Shown here: positions 33,966 to 42,655 of the stretch, in pieces
Layout of the letters: each line of letters begins with the position of its first letter
Numbering within the stretch: the first letter of the stretch is position 1
NCBI GenBank assembly: GCA_023423895.1
Contig: JAFAER010000223.1
Coordinates: 65,759-129,758 of the forward strand
DNA length: 64,000 bases
Direction: 5' to 3'
Origin: Pseudomonadota bacterium
GTDB taxonomy: Bacteria > Myxococcota_A > Polyangia > Polyangiales > Polyangiaceae
Made by a program: the position numbers and the translations under genes
Notes under the pieces: generated by a model
What the model was told of the DNA's origin: nothing
Database searches by the model: none
The model's input: only the letters and a program-made list of their open reading frames with translations

Positions 33966-36898
33966 GCGCTCTCCCTCTCGACCTCCTCGACGACGTTCAC
34001 TGGATGGCGCGCGGGCTCGCCACGCAGCACGCGCACGACCTCGGTCGCGGCGATCGTGCGCACCATGCGGATCGACTCTTCCGAGTAGTACGCCGCATGC
34101 GGCGTGATGATGATGTTCTCGAGCTGGAACAGTGGATTGTCTGGCCGCCAGTCGCGTCGCTTGGCCGGCTCCTCCTCGAGGTCGTCGACCGCCGCGCCAG
34201 CGATCCAGCCTTCGCTCAGAGCGCGGTAGAGGGCATGGTCACTGACGATCGGTCCTCGAGCGGTGTTCACGAGGATAGCGCTCCGCTTCATGCTCCGGAG
34301 CACGTCCTCGTCGAACATGCCGCGCGTCTCGGCGGTGAGCGGCGACTGGATGACGAGGTAGTCCGAGCCTTGAACGAGCTCCGCGAACGAGACCGGCTTT
34401 GCGCCGGCCGCCCGGATCGCTTCGTCGTCGACGAACGGGTCGTGTGCCCACACCTCGACTCCGAAGGGGCGGGCGCGGTCGGCGATGGAGCGAGCGATCG
34501 AGCCGAACGAGAGCAGGCCGAAGACACTGTCGCGAAGCCGTCGGATGGGCTTCCCGGTCTGCCACTGCCACTCCCCACGGCGGGTCGCCGCGTCGTATTT
34601 GGAGAGCTTCCGCGCGGCCGCGAGCCAGAGCGCGACCGCGTGGTCCGCCACCTCGTCGGAGCACCAGTCGCTCGGCGCGTTGGTCACCTGGATCCGGTGC
34701 TTGGTGGCAGCGTCGACGTCGACGATATCGACGCCGGTCCCGTAGCGCCCGATGACACAGCAATGCGTGAACGCCTCGATCGCGCGTGCCCCGACGTGGG
34801 CGTACTGGCACAGCACGCCGTAGGCGTCGTGCGCCGCGGCGATCACCTCGTCTTCGGTCTTGCACTGCGCAGCGACGAGCTCGAACCCCGCTCCCTCGAC
34901 GATCGACCGCTCGATCTCGACGTCGCCGAAGTCGTAGTCGAGCACGACGACCTTGACGCGCTCCGCATGGCGCACGTCGGGGGGGCTCGCTCGAGTTGCT
35001 TCTTTCGCGATCTCTCCGTCAGCGCCGGCGACCGGCTCCGGCGGTGCCTCGACGTCTTCGGGGGCAACGGGCGGAACGGCGACGCGCTCCGGCGGTGCCT
35101 CGACGTCCTCGGGCGCAACGCCGACCTGCTCCGCCACGGAAGCAGGCTCTCCGGTCGCGGCCATCGTCAGCGAGGCTCCGGAGGAGGCCGACGTCGCGAC
35201 ACGTGCGAAGAGCGCCAAGATCCCTTCCGTGTGACGTGCCGGCGGCGGCACCCAGCGTGCACGCCGGTCCGCGAGCGCACGCGCGACCTCGGCCTCCGTC
35301 GCTCGACGATCGTGCAGGCCGACGATCGCCAGCCTGCGCTCGGGAACGTTGATCTCGATGAGGTCCCCGTCCTCGACGTGCGCGATCGGGCCTCCGGCTG
35401 CGGCCTCTGGTGACACGTGACCGATGCTCGGCCCTTTCATCGCGCCAGAGAATCGACCGTCCGTGACGAGCGCAGTCGTATGCCCGAGCACCGGATCGGC
35501 ATCGAGCACGGAAGAAGCGAAGTACATCTCAGGCATCCCGTTCGCTCGCGGGCCTTCGTATCGAATGACGATCACGTCGCCGGGCACGATCGCGTGACGC
35601 TTCAGAGCTTCGAGACATGCCGTTTCGCGATCGAAGACGCGCGCCGGCCCGACATGAACGTGCATCTCCTTCGGGACCGTGAATGCCTTGATCATTGCCC
35701 CCTCCGGCGCGATGTTGCCCCGCAGGATCGCGAGGCCGCCCTCGGTCGAGAAAGGCTCGGCGCGCGGCCGGATGATCTCGGAGTCCGGAATCCTGTAGTT
35801 CCGGAGATAGCCGAGGCGCTCCTCGAAGAAGCTCGAACGCTGGATCGTGTCGAGGTTCTCGCCGAGCGTTCGTCCGGTGACCGTCATGCAGTCGAGGTGC
35901 AAGAGGTCGCGGATCTCCAGCATCAACTTCGGAACACCGCCCGCGTAGTAGAAGTACTCGACCGGGTACTTGCCAGTCGTCTTCACGTTCGCCAGGACGG
36001 GGACACGCCTGTGAATCCGATCGAAGTCGTCGATGCTCAAGTCGATCCCGAGCTCACGCGCGACGGCGGGCAAGTGCAGCAGCGCGTTCGTCGAGCCGCC
36101 GACGGCGGCATGGACCGTGATCGCGTTCTCGAAGGCTTCGCGCGTCAGGATGGCGCGCGGGCGGAGGTCCTGCTCGACGAGCTTCAGCATCTGCTTGCCG
36201 GCGGCGCGCGCGTACCGAAGGTGCAACGTCAACGGCATCGGGATCAACGCGGAGCCCGGGAGCGCCAGACCGAGCGCTTCGGCGAGGACCTGTCCCGTCG
36301 AGGCCGATCCCATGAACTGGCAGGCGCCGCAGGTGGGGCATGCGTTCTTCTGCCGCTCGAAGAGCTCGTCGTGTGTGCGCTCGCCTCGCTGCACGTGCAT
36401 CCCCAGTGGCCAGAGCTTGTTCGACGTGAAGTAGTTCGGCGCATTGAGCTGCGTACCCCCGGGCACGTGGATCGCCGGCAAGTTGCAGCGCGCGATCGCG
36501 ACCAGTTGTGCCGGAACGGACTTGTCGTTGCCGGACAGGAGCACCATTCCGTCGTGCGGATGCCCGAGCGCGTGGATCTCGATCATCGCGGCCATCACGT
36601 CGCGCGAGACGAGCGAGTAGCTCATCCCGCTCGTCGCCTGGACGACGCCGTCGCAGATGTCGCTGACCGTGAAGACGCCCGGCTTGCCCCCGGCCTCGAA
36701 GACGCCGTTCGAGATCTCCTCGATGAGTGGACGGAAGTGGAACGTCCCGGGATGACCCATGCCGTAGGCGCTCTCGACGAGGATCTGCGGTTTGCCGAGA
36801 TCCTCCTCGGTCCAGTTCATTCCCATCCGGAGCGCGTCGCCCTGGAAGTTGACGTCCCGGAGCTGCTGGCTCTTGAGCGTACGCGTGTCGAATGGCAT
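33962..36898 (-). CDS. Fusion of a YjhG/YagF-like sugar-acid dehydratase with a 2-hydroxyacid dehydrogenase
   Basis: A 978-residue single open frame with two enzymes. Residues 1-575 match the IlvD/Edd family, closest by eye to xylonate dehydratase YagF/YjhG: 'CDGVVQATSGMSYSL' (82), 'CPTCGACQFMGSASTGQV' (187), 'DCMTVTGRTLGENLD', 'GNIAPEGAMIKA', 'ALVTDGRFSGAMKGPSIGHVSPEAAAGG'. The usual CDK Fe-S cysteine is Asn 124 here (GNDKSVP). A Pro/Ala/Glu linker at 576-645 contains a duplicated 'VAPEDVEAPPE'. Residues 646-978 are a D-isomer 2-hydroxyacid dehydrogenase of CtBP type: Rossmann loop 'SFGSIA' (797-802, in place of GxGxxG), Arg 881, Glu 908-910 region, His 934. No separate internal start is evident. 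Its place beside KDG kinase and KDPG aldolase suggests sugar-acid dehydration to a 2-keto-3-deoxy acid, with the dehydrogenase acting on a linked hydroxy acid. Confidence 0.9.
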   Translation of the reverse strand: MPFDTRTLKSQQLRDVNFQGDALRMGMNWTEEDLGKPQILVESAYGMGHPGTFHFRPLIEEISNGVFEAGGKPGVFTVSDICDGVVQATSGMSYSLVSRDVMAAMIEIHALGHPHDGMVLLSGNDKSVPAQLVAIARCNLPAIHVPGGTQLNAPNYFTSNKLWPLGMHVQRGERTHDELFERQKNACPTCGACQFMGSASTGQVLAEALGLALPGSALIPMPLTLHLRYARAAGKQMLKLVEQDLRPRAILTREAFENAITVHAAVGGSTNALLHLPAVARELGIDLSIDDFDRIHRRVPVLANVKTTGKYPVEYFYYAGGVPKLMLEIRDLLHLDCMTVTGRTLGENLDTIQRSSFFEERLGYLRNYRIPDSEIIRPRAEPFSTEGGLAILRGNIAPEGAMIKAFTVPKEMHVHVGPARVFDRETACLEALKRHAIVPGDVIVIRYEGPRANGMPEMYFASSVLDADPVLGHTTALVTDGRFSGAMKGPSIGHVSPEAAAGGPIAHVEDGDLIEINVPERRLAIVGLHDRRATEAEVARALADRRARWVPPPARHTEGILALFARVATSASSGASLTMAATGEPASVAEQVGVAPEDVEAPPERVAVPPVAPEDVEAPPEPVAGADGEIAKEATRASPPDVRHAERVKVVVLDYDFGDVEIERSIVEGAGFELVAAQCKTEDEVIAAAHDAYGVLCQYAHVGARAIEAFTHCCVIGRYGTGVDIVDVDAATKHRIQVTNAPSDWCSDEVADHAVALWLAAARKLSKYDAATRRGEWQWQTGKPIRRLRDSVFGLLSFGSIARSIADRARPFGVEVWAHDPFVDDEAIRAAGAKPVSFAELVQGSDYLVIQSPLTAETRGMFDEDVLRSMKRSAILVNTARGPIVSDHALYRALSEGWIAGAAVDDLEEEPAKRRDWRPDNPLFQLENIIITPHAAYYSEESIRMVRTIAATEVVRVLRGEPARHPVNVVEEVERESA

Positions 36899-37176
36899 CG
36901 GCTCCTCCTCCTCCCGCCTCGTCCTCCGTATGCAGCCGCGGTCGGCACCGATGCATCTGCCGCGCCGTCGCCGGAACGCTCGTGTCTTGCCGCGCGACAG
37001 AGCCGTTCAGCGCTCCGACGCAAGGCTCGAGTCGGATCCGTCGTCGGCGTTCGACCGACGCCGACACTCTCGACGCCCGTCGTGAAGGCGGCGGGGCTCG
37101 ACCTGTCGTCCGCATGCTCCGCGCACGTGACGGACTTGCTGCTCGAGCCCGGTCGGCCACGCATCACGCGCGTTGC

Positions 37177-38259
37177 TCATGCAAGCGCGACGACCTGCTT
37201 GATCCCATTCGGTCGGCGTAGGAGCTCGGGCGCGTTTTCGAGCGGCGCGCGCTCCGTGATCAGACCTCGAATCGCGTCAGGGAACACACCCATGAACTGT
37301 TCGAGCTGGCGCACAGCGGCTTCGAACGCTGCACGCGAGGCGTTCACCGTCCCGAAGAGCACCTGATTCTTCAGAACGATGTCGCGCATGATGCCGTCGA
37401 GGTCGACCTCGATGGGCTTCCGCGAGGCGGGAACGCCGCTGAGGACGAAGACGCCGTTCGGCGCGAGCGTGGAGAGCGCGCCGAAAGCGACCTTCGCCGT
37501 TCCGACCGCCTCGAAGATGACGTCTGCGGGCCCGATGCGCGCCGGGAGGTCCGCAAGTGTCGTGTCGCGCGCCGACACGTAGTCGGCCCCGAAGGAGCGG
37601 GTCAGACGAGCCCGATCGCTGTCGGCGGGTTCGAGCGAATACACGGACGTCTTGATGTTCCGCGTCAAGAGCATCATGGCGGCGAGAAGCCCGATCGGTC
37701 CAGCGCCGAGCACGAGCGCCCGCAGCCCGAGCGGCTCCCATGGGTAACGCCGCAAGATGGTGTCCAGGTCGAGGGCTGCTTTGGCCGCGATCGTGAGCGG
37801 CTCCACGAGCACACCGACGTCGGCGAGCCGTCGCGGAACGCGCACCAGGTAGCGCTCGTCCTCGACCACGAGCTCGGTCATGTAGCCATCGGCTCGGAGG
37901 ATGCCCCGCTCGACGAACCCGCCGGAGACACAGAAATCCTGTCGGCCCGCGCGGCACGCAACGCACGTGGGGGCACCGCAGGGGCGACGTACGGTGAGCG
38001 CGACCAGATCTCCCGCTTCCAGCGTCCGAACGGCGGGGCCCACGTCGGTGACCTCTCCCAGCGCTTCGTGTCCGAGCACGAGCCGTTCGCTTCCGGGTGC
38101 AGGCGTTCCGTAGTGAAAGTCGCAGATCTCGCGGTCCGTTCCGCAAATGCCGACCTCTCGGATCCGAACGCTGACGTCGTGCTCATCTCGTCGAACCGGG
38201 GGCGGAACATCGATCATCCGCAGCGCACGTTGTCCTGGAAAGACGGCCATCGCTCGCAT
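37177..38259 (-). CDS. Zinc-dependent sugar dehydrogenase (glucose 1-dehydrogenase-like)
   Basis: The ATG at 38257-38259 has GGAGGTGAC upstream. The 360-residue MDR-family protein has the catalytic zinc ligands in 'EVGICGTDREICDFHYG' (Cys 39) and 'LVLGHEALGEV' (His 64, Glu 65), structural Cys in 'CGAPTCVACRAGRQDFC', and the NAD(P) motif 'VLGAGPIGLLAAM'. The C-terminal region with 'EPLTIAAKAALDLD' resembles archaeal/halophilic glucose dehydrogenases more than ethanol dehydrogenases. It would oxidise an aldose to the lactone feeding the dehydratase gene, from which it is separated by 278 bases. Confidence 0.88.
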   Translation of the reverse strand: MRAMAVFPGQRALRMIDVPPPVRRDEHDVSVRIREVGICGTDREICDFHYGTPAPGSERLVLGHEALGEVTDVGPAVRTLEAGDLVALTVRRPCGAPTCVACRAGRQDFCVSGGFVERGILRADGYMTELVVEDERYLVRVPRRLADVGVLVEPLTIAAKAALDLDTILRRYPWEPLGLRALVLGAGPIGLLAAMMLLTRNIKTSVYSLEPADSDRARLTRSFGADYVSARDTTLADLPARIGPADVIFEAVGTAKVAFGALSTLAPNGVFVLSGVPASRKPIEVDLDGIMRDIVLKNQVLFGTVNASRAAFEAAVRQLEQFMGVFPDAIRGLITERAPLENAPELLRRPNGIKQVVALA

Positions 38260-38382
38260 GTCGTCACCTCCGCCGATTGCGAATGTGTCGAAGCATCCGA
38301 CGTGCCGCGAGATGGCGACGACTCGTGTCGCACCCCGCGCGCCCGGCCAACGGCGCACGTTGCAGGTTGCGAGTGAGTCCCC

Positions 38383-40233
38383 ATGATGCTCCGCATGCCG
38401 GCCGCCATCGAAGACTACGGGCTCATCGGGGACGCCACGACGGTCGCGTTGGTCTCGCGCCATGGCTCGATTGACTGGCTCTGCCTGCCGCGAATCGACT
38501 CGGATGCGTCGTTCGCGAAGTTGCTGGGCAACGACCGCCACGGCTACTGGGTGCTCCGACCGGCGGCGCCGATCCGGGACATCCAGCGTCACTATCGCCC
38601 GGACACACTCGTCCTCGAGAGCGAGATTACGAACGGTGAGGGCCGCGTGCGCATCATCGACTTCATGCCTCCAGGCAACGCCGAGCACGACATCATCCGC
38701 ATCGTCGAGGGGCTCGAGGGCGAGATGCCGATGCACGGCGATCTCAAGGTGCGCTTCGGATACGGCGCACACATCCCGTGGACCAGGGCGAGCGATCGCC
38801 ACGCGACGCTGACGTCCGGACCGAACTCGCTCCTCTTCAGCAGCCCGGTCGCCGTCGAGCCGGATTGGGAGGCCGCACGCCTCGAGACGAACTTCGTCGC
38901 GCGAGCCGGCGAACGCTACGCGTTTGCGCTCACCTTCTACCCATCGCACCAGAGCCCGCCCGAACAGGAGATCGACGCCGAAGCCGAGCTCGCTCGGACC
39001 GAGCGCCATTGGAGAGACTGGGCGAGCCGGTGCACCTACCAAGGGCGGTTCCGCGACGCGGTCGTGCGCTCGCTGGTCACGCTGAAGGCGCTCACCTACG
39101 AGCCGACCGGCGGCATCGTAGCTGCGCCGACGACCTCGCTGCCCGAGGAGCTCGGCGGTGTTCGCAACTGGGACTACCGCTATTGCTGGCTACGCGACGC
39201 GAGCCTGACGCTCGAGGCGCTGATGCGAGGCGGATACCTCGACGAAGCCAGGGCGTGGCGTGATTGGTTGATGCGCGCCGTCGCGGGGGCCCCAGCCCAG
39301 CTTCAGATCATGTACGGCATCGCTGGCGAGCATCGCCTTCACGAGATGGAGCTCCCCTGGCTTCCAGGCTACGAGGACTCGCGCCCCGTTCGCATCGGCA
39401 ACGGGGCCTACGACCAGTTCCAGCTCGACGTCTACGGCGAGGTGCTCAACACGTTGTACGACGCGCATGTCCGCGGCATCCCGGACCTGCCGGACACGTG
39501 GGGACCGATCCTCGCGATCATCGACTTCGTCGAGCAAGCCTGGCAGCTGAAGGACGAGGGTATCTGGGAGGTGCGCGGAGGCGGCCGCCGTCACTTCACC
39601 CATTCGAAGCTCATGACCTGGGTGGCAGTCGATCGTGCCGTCCGTATGATCGAGGAGTTCGGTGTTGGAGGCGGTGACCCTCTCGTCGCGAAGCGGCTCC
39701 CTCGCTGGCGTGCGCTTCGTGAGCAGATCCGCAGCAACCTGCTGCAGCGCGGGTTCAATACGCGCATTGGAGCCTTCACGCAGTCGTATGGCTCGGACGC
39801 GCTCGACGCGAGCGTCCTCTTGATCCCGCACATGGGCTTCTTGCCCGCCGACGATCCGCGGATGCTCTCCACCGTCGCCGCGATCGAGAAGAAGCTCACC
39901 TGGGACGGGCTCGTGCTTCGATACTCGACCGAGACCGGCGTCGACGGGCTTCCAGGCCACGAGGCAACGTTCCTCATCTGCACCTTCTGGCTGGCCGACA
40001 ACTACGCGATGGTCGGTCGTCTCGATGAAGCCGAGGCGCTGCTCGAGCGGCTCGTCTCACTCTCGAGCGACCTGGGGCTCCTCGCCGAGGAGTACCATCC
40101 GGAACTGCATCGGCAGCTCGGCAATTTCCCCCAAGCCTTCTCGCATGTCGGGCTCATCAACACGGCGCACCTCATCGAGGCGAAGCGTGCCGGCAGGGCC
40201 GTCGGAACGCCCGCGGCGATGCAGCTTCACTGA
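38383..40233 (+). CDS. GH15 glucoamylase-like glycoside hydrolase
   Basis: A 616-residue cytoplasmic-looking protein (no signal peptide) of the GH15 family. 'IEDYGLIGDATTVALVSRHGSIDWLCLPR' in two parts is the family's N-terminal signature. The (alpha/alpha)6 barrel contains 'GGVRNWDYRYCWLRDASLTLEAL' in two parts, 'PGYEDSRPVRIGNGAYDQFQLDVYGE' in parts, and the catalytic-base region near 'LAEEYHPELHRQLGNFPQAFSHVGLI'. Members hydrolyse alpha-glucosides such as maltodextrins or trehalose to glucose. The divergent promoter with the glucose-dehydrogenase-like gene suggests supply of glucose to the pathway on the other strand. Confidence 0.93.
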   Translation: MMLRMPAAIEDYGLIGDATTVALVSRHGSIDWLCLPRIDSDASFAKLLGNDRHGYWVLRPAAPIRDIQRHYRPDTLVLESEITNGEGRVRIIDFMPPGNAEHDIIRIVEGLEGEMPMHGDLKVRFGYGAHIPWTRASDRHATLTSGPNSLLFSSPVAVEPDWEAARLETNFVARAGERYAFALTFYPSHQSPPEQEIDAEAELARTERHWRDWASRCTYQGRFRDAVVRSLVTLKALTYEPTGGIVAAPTTSLPEELGGVRNWDYRYCWLRDASLTLEALMRGGYLDEARAWRDWLMRAVAGAPAQLQIMYGIAGEHRLHEMELPWLPGYEDSRPVRIGNGAYDQFQLDVYGEVLNTLYDAHVRGIPDLPDTWGPILAIIDFVEQAWQLKDEGIWEVRGGGRRHFTHSKLMTWVAVDRAVRMIEEFGVGGGDPLVAKRLPRWRALREQIRSNLLQRGFNTRIGAFTQSYGSDALDASVLLIPHMGFLPADDPRMLSTVAAIEKKLTWDGLVLRYSTETGVDGLPGHEATFLICTFWLADNYAMVGRLDEAEALLERLVSLSSDLGLLAEEYHPELHRQLGNFPQAFSHVGLINTAHLIEAKRAGRAVGTPAAMQLH

Positions 40234-41279
40234 CCTACAGCGGTCGGGGCGGAGGCTCGGAACGCCGACGGGCTCTGTCCGGTCCATTCCTTGAAGGCGC
40301 GCGCGAAGCTCTTGTCGTTCGTGAACCCGATCATCCGGACGAGCTGCTTGATCGGGATGTTCGTGCGCCTCAGGAGCTCGCATGCGCGTTCGCGGCGTGC
40401 GTGGTCCTTGAGCGTCTGCAGCGACGCGCCTTCGTTCGCGAGCTGTCGGTGGAGCGACCGCACCGAGACGTGCAGCGCTGCGGCGATCGCTTCGGCCGTG
40501 GCGGGATGGCGGCTCGGGTCCTTCAGGTACGCGCGGACGCGATCGACGAGCAGGCGATCGCGCCGGTACTGCCGGACGGTGAGAGGCAGCGCGTGTTTCA
40601 GCATCTGATCGAGCGCCGCCTCGTCGCGCTTCGGAGGCAGGACGAGGTAACGTGGATCGAAGACCATGCTCGCCGTCGACTGGTCGAAGCGCGCCGGGCC
40701 CGGGAAGAGGAAGCGATACGTGCTCGCGTGCGGCGGGGGAGCGAACGGGAAGGTGACCTCCGCGAGCGGCAGTTGCGAGTCGACGAGCCAGCAGGCGTAG
40801 CCGTGGACGTAGCGCAGGCTGGTGAGGAGGCAGAACTCGCGCATCGGTCCGAGGTCGCGGCGCTCCTCGATCCAGAGGCGTGCGGACTCCGAGCTCTCGT
40901 CGAGGTGGAGCACGATGTCGTCCGTGAGCAGCGCGTGGTGCCGACACCATCGCTTGAGCGCAACCCGGAGAGTCGGCGAGGCCCGCGAAGCTCGACACAA
41001 CATCCCGTAGGTTCCCCACGGGAGGCGCCGCGTGAACCACCCGAGCGCCTCGTCGTCGAGCTCCTGCATCGCGGTGGCTGAGATTGTCTCCATCTGGTCG
41101 GCGTCGATCCGCGTGCGCTCCTCGCGGAGCTGCGCGCGCGTGATGCGGGCGCGGGCCAGCGCGTGGTCGGGGGAGAGGCCGTATTTCTCGTAGGCGAGGA
41201 CGATCGTGCGCACGAACGCGATCGGCGTCTCCGCGCGCCGACGCGGGATGGGGCGAGCTTTGGGCGCGCGGCGACCCAT
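40227..41279 (-). CDS. AraC-family transcriptional regulator
   Basis: The start is the ATG at 41277-41279; its 3' end overlaps the GH15 gene's 3' end by seven bases. The 350-residue protein has an N-terminal ligand domain of the OruR/ArgR-like type ('AFVRTIVLAYEKYGLSPDHALA', 'QMETISATAMQELDDEALGW' in pieces) and a C-terminal AraC helix-turn-helix pair ('EAIAAALHVSVRSLHRQLANEG', 'LVRMIGFTNDKSFARAFKEWTG' ending 'SPSAFRA'). It is divergent from the liu operon across 127 bases, so it is a candidate regulator of leucine catabolism, replacing the MerR-type LiuR of other bacteria. Confidence 0.9.
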   Translation of the reverse strand: MGRRAPKARPIPRRRAETPIAFVRTIVLAYEKYGLSPDHALARARITRAQLREERTRIDADQMETISATAMQELDDEALGWFTRRLPWGTYGMLCRASRASPTLRVALKRWCRHHALLTDDIVLHLDESSESARLWIEERRDLGPMREFCLLTSLRYVHGYACWLVDSQLPLAEVTFPFAPPPHASTYRFLFPGPARFDQSTASMVFDPRYLVLPPKRDEAALDQMLKHALPLTVRQYRRDRLLVDRVRAYLKDPSRHPATAEAIAAALHVSVRSLHRQLANEGASLQTLKDHARRERACELLRRTNIPIKQLVRMIGFTNDKSFARAFKEWTGQSPSAFRASAPTAVGQ

Positions 41280-41291
41280 GGCCGAGAGCTT

Positions 41292-41299
41292 GGTGCACC
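41292..41299. promoter_or_regulatory. Palindrome GGTGCACC in the AraC-liuA divergent gap
   Basis: A perfect 8-bp palindrome in the divergent regulatory gap. It is short and could arise by chance. Confidence 0.25.
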
Positions 41300-41406
41300 T
41301 TGGCACGATTTGCAACCTCCCTGGCCGATTCTGCGACCTCTCGCGCCGTACGCTTCTCGAGCCGCCGGGCGGCTGTCGCTGCCGGCGCTCACGGAGGTTC
41401 CCGGCA

Positions 41407-42585
41407 ATGACGCAGTTCAGTGAGCTCGGATTCGAGCTCGGCGAGACGATCGACGCGCTCCGCGCCACGGTTCGCCGCTTCGCGGACAAGGAAATCGCGC
41501 CGCGTGCGGCCGAGATCGATCGGCAGAACCTGTTCCCCGCGGACCTCTGGAAGAAGCTCGGTGACCTCGGCCTGCACGGCATGACCGTGGCGGAGGAGTA
41601 CGGCGGCAACAACCTCGGCTACCTCGCGCACATCGTCGCGATGGAGGAGGTCTCCCGCGCGTCGGCGTCGGTCGCGCTCTCGTACGGCGCGCACTCGAAC
41701 CTCTGCGTGAACCAGATTCACCGGAACGGAAACGAGGAGCAGAAGAAGAGGTTCCTCCCGAAGCTCGTCTCCGGTGAGTTCGTCGGCGCGCTCGCGATGA
41801 GCGAGCCGAACGCGGGCTCGGACGTCGTCAGCATGCAGCTCCGCGCCGACAAGAAGGGCGACCGCTACCTGCTCAACGGCTCGAAGATGTGGATCACGAA
41901 CGGCGGCGAGGCCGACGTGATGGTCGTCTACGCGAAGACCGATCCCGAAGCGGGGCCGAAGGGCATCACCGCGTTCTGCGTCGAGAAGGGCTCGAAGGGG
42001 CTCTCGTTCGGCGAGAAGCTCGACAAGCTCGGCATGCGCGGCTCGAACACGTATCCCGTGTTCTTCGAGGACTGCGAGGTGCCGGAGGAGAACGTGCTCG
42101 GCGCGGTCAACAACGGCGTGCGCGTCCTCATGTCCGGGCTCGATTACGAGCGCGCCGTCCTGGCGGGCGGGCCGCTCGGCATCATGCGCTCCTGCCTCGA
42201 CGTGACCTTGCCCTACGTGCACGAGCGCAAGCAGTTCGGCCAGAGCATCGGCACCTTCCAGCTCATCCAGGCGAAGCTCGCCGACATGTACACGACGTGG
42301 AACGCGTGCCGCGCGCTCGTCTACGCCGTCGGACGCGCGTGCGACCGTTCCGATCATTCGCGTTCGCTCCGCAAGGACGCCGCCGGCGCGATCCTCTACG
42401 CGGCCGAGAAGGCGACGTGGATGGCGCTCGAGGCGATCCAGATCCTCGGCGGCAACGGCTACATCAACGAGTATCCGACGCCGCGCCTGCTGCGCGACGC
42501 GAAGCTCTACGAGATCGGCGCGGGCACGTCGGAGATCCGGCGGATGCTCATCGGCCGCGAGCTCTTCGCCGAGACGGGCGGCTGA
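41407..42585 (+). CDS. liuA: Isovaleryl-CoA dehydrogenase
   Basis: The 392-residue acyl-CoA dehydrogenase starts at ATG 41407 with GGAGG nine bases upstream. Signatures are 'MTVAEEYGGNNLGYLAH', 'ALAMSEPNAGSDVVSMQ' (FAD/substrate site), 'WITNGGEADV', and 'SGLDYERAVLAGGPLGIM', in which the Glu of YERAVLAGG is the catalytic base characteristic of isovaleryl-CoA dehydrogenase. The end 'QILGGNGYINEYPTPRLLRDAKLYEIGAGTSEI' is also characteristic (in parts). It oxidises isovaleryl-CoA to 3-methylcrotonyl-CoA. It is the first gene of the leucine-degradation operon. Confidence 0.96.
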   Translation: MTQFSELGFELGETIDALRATVRRFADKEIAPRAAEIDRQNLFPADLWKKLGDLGLHGMTVAEEYGGNNLGYLAHIVAMEEVSRASASVALSYGAHSNLCVNQIHRNGNEEQKKRFLPKLVSGEFVGALAMSEPNAGSDVVSMQLRADKKGDRYLLNGSKMWITNGGEADVMVVYAKTDPEAGPKGITAFCVEKGSKGLSFGEKLDKLGMRGSNTYPVFFEDCEVPEENVLGAVNNGVRVLMSGLDYERAVLAGGPLGIMRSCLDVTLPYVHERKQFGQSIGTFQLIQAKLADMYTTWNACRALVYAVGRACDRSDHSRSLRKDAAGAILYAAEKATWMALEAIQILGGNGYINEYPTPRLLRDAKLYEIGAGTSEIRRMLIGRELFAETGG

Positions 42586-42655
42586 TCGCCACGCGCGAAC
42601 CCGCCGCGAGAGAAGCGTCCGACAACAGCCGCCTGGAAGTCGCCCGAAAGAAGCC

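Noticed and set aside
35417..37366. A 649-residue plus-strand frame
   Set aside because: Antisense to the dehydratase fusion; no motif and extreme Arg/Asp composition.
41206..41406. N-terminal extension of LiuA to 41206
   Set aside because: It would overlap the AraC start on the other strand and add 67 residues absent from the family; the ATG at 41407 has a ribosome site.
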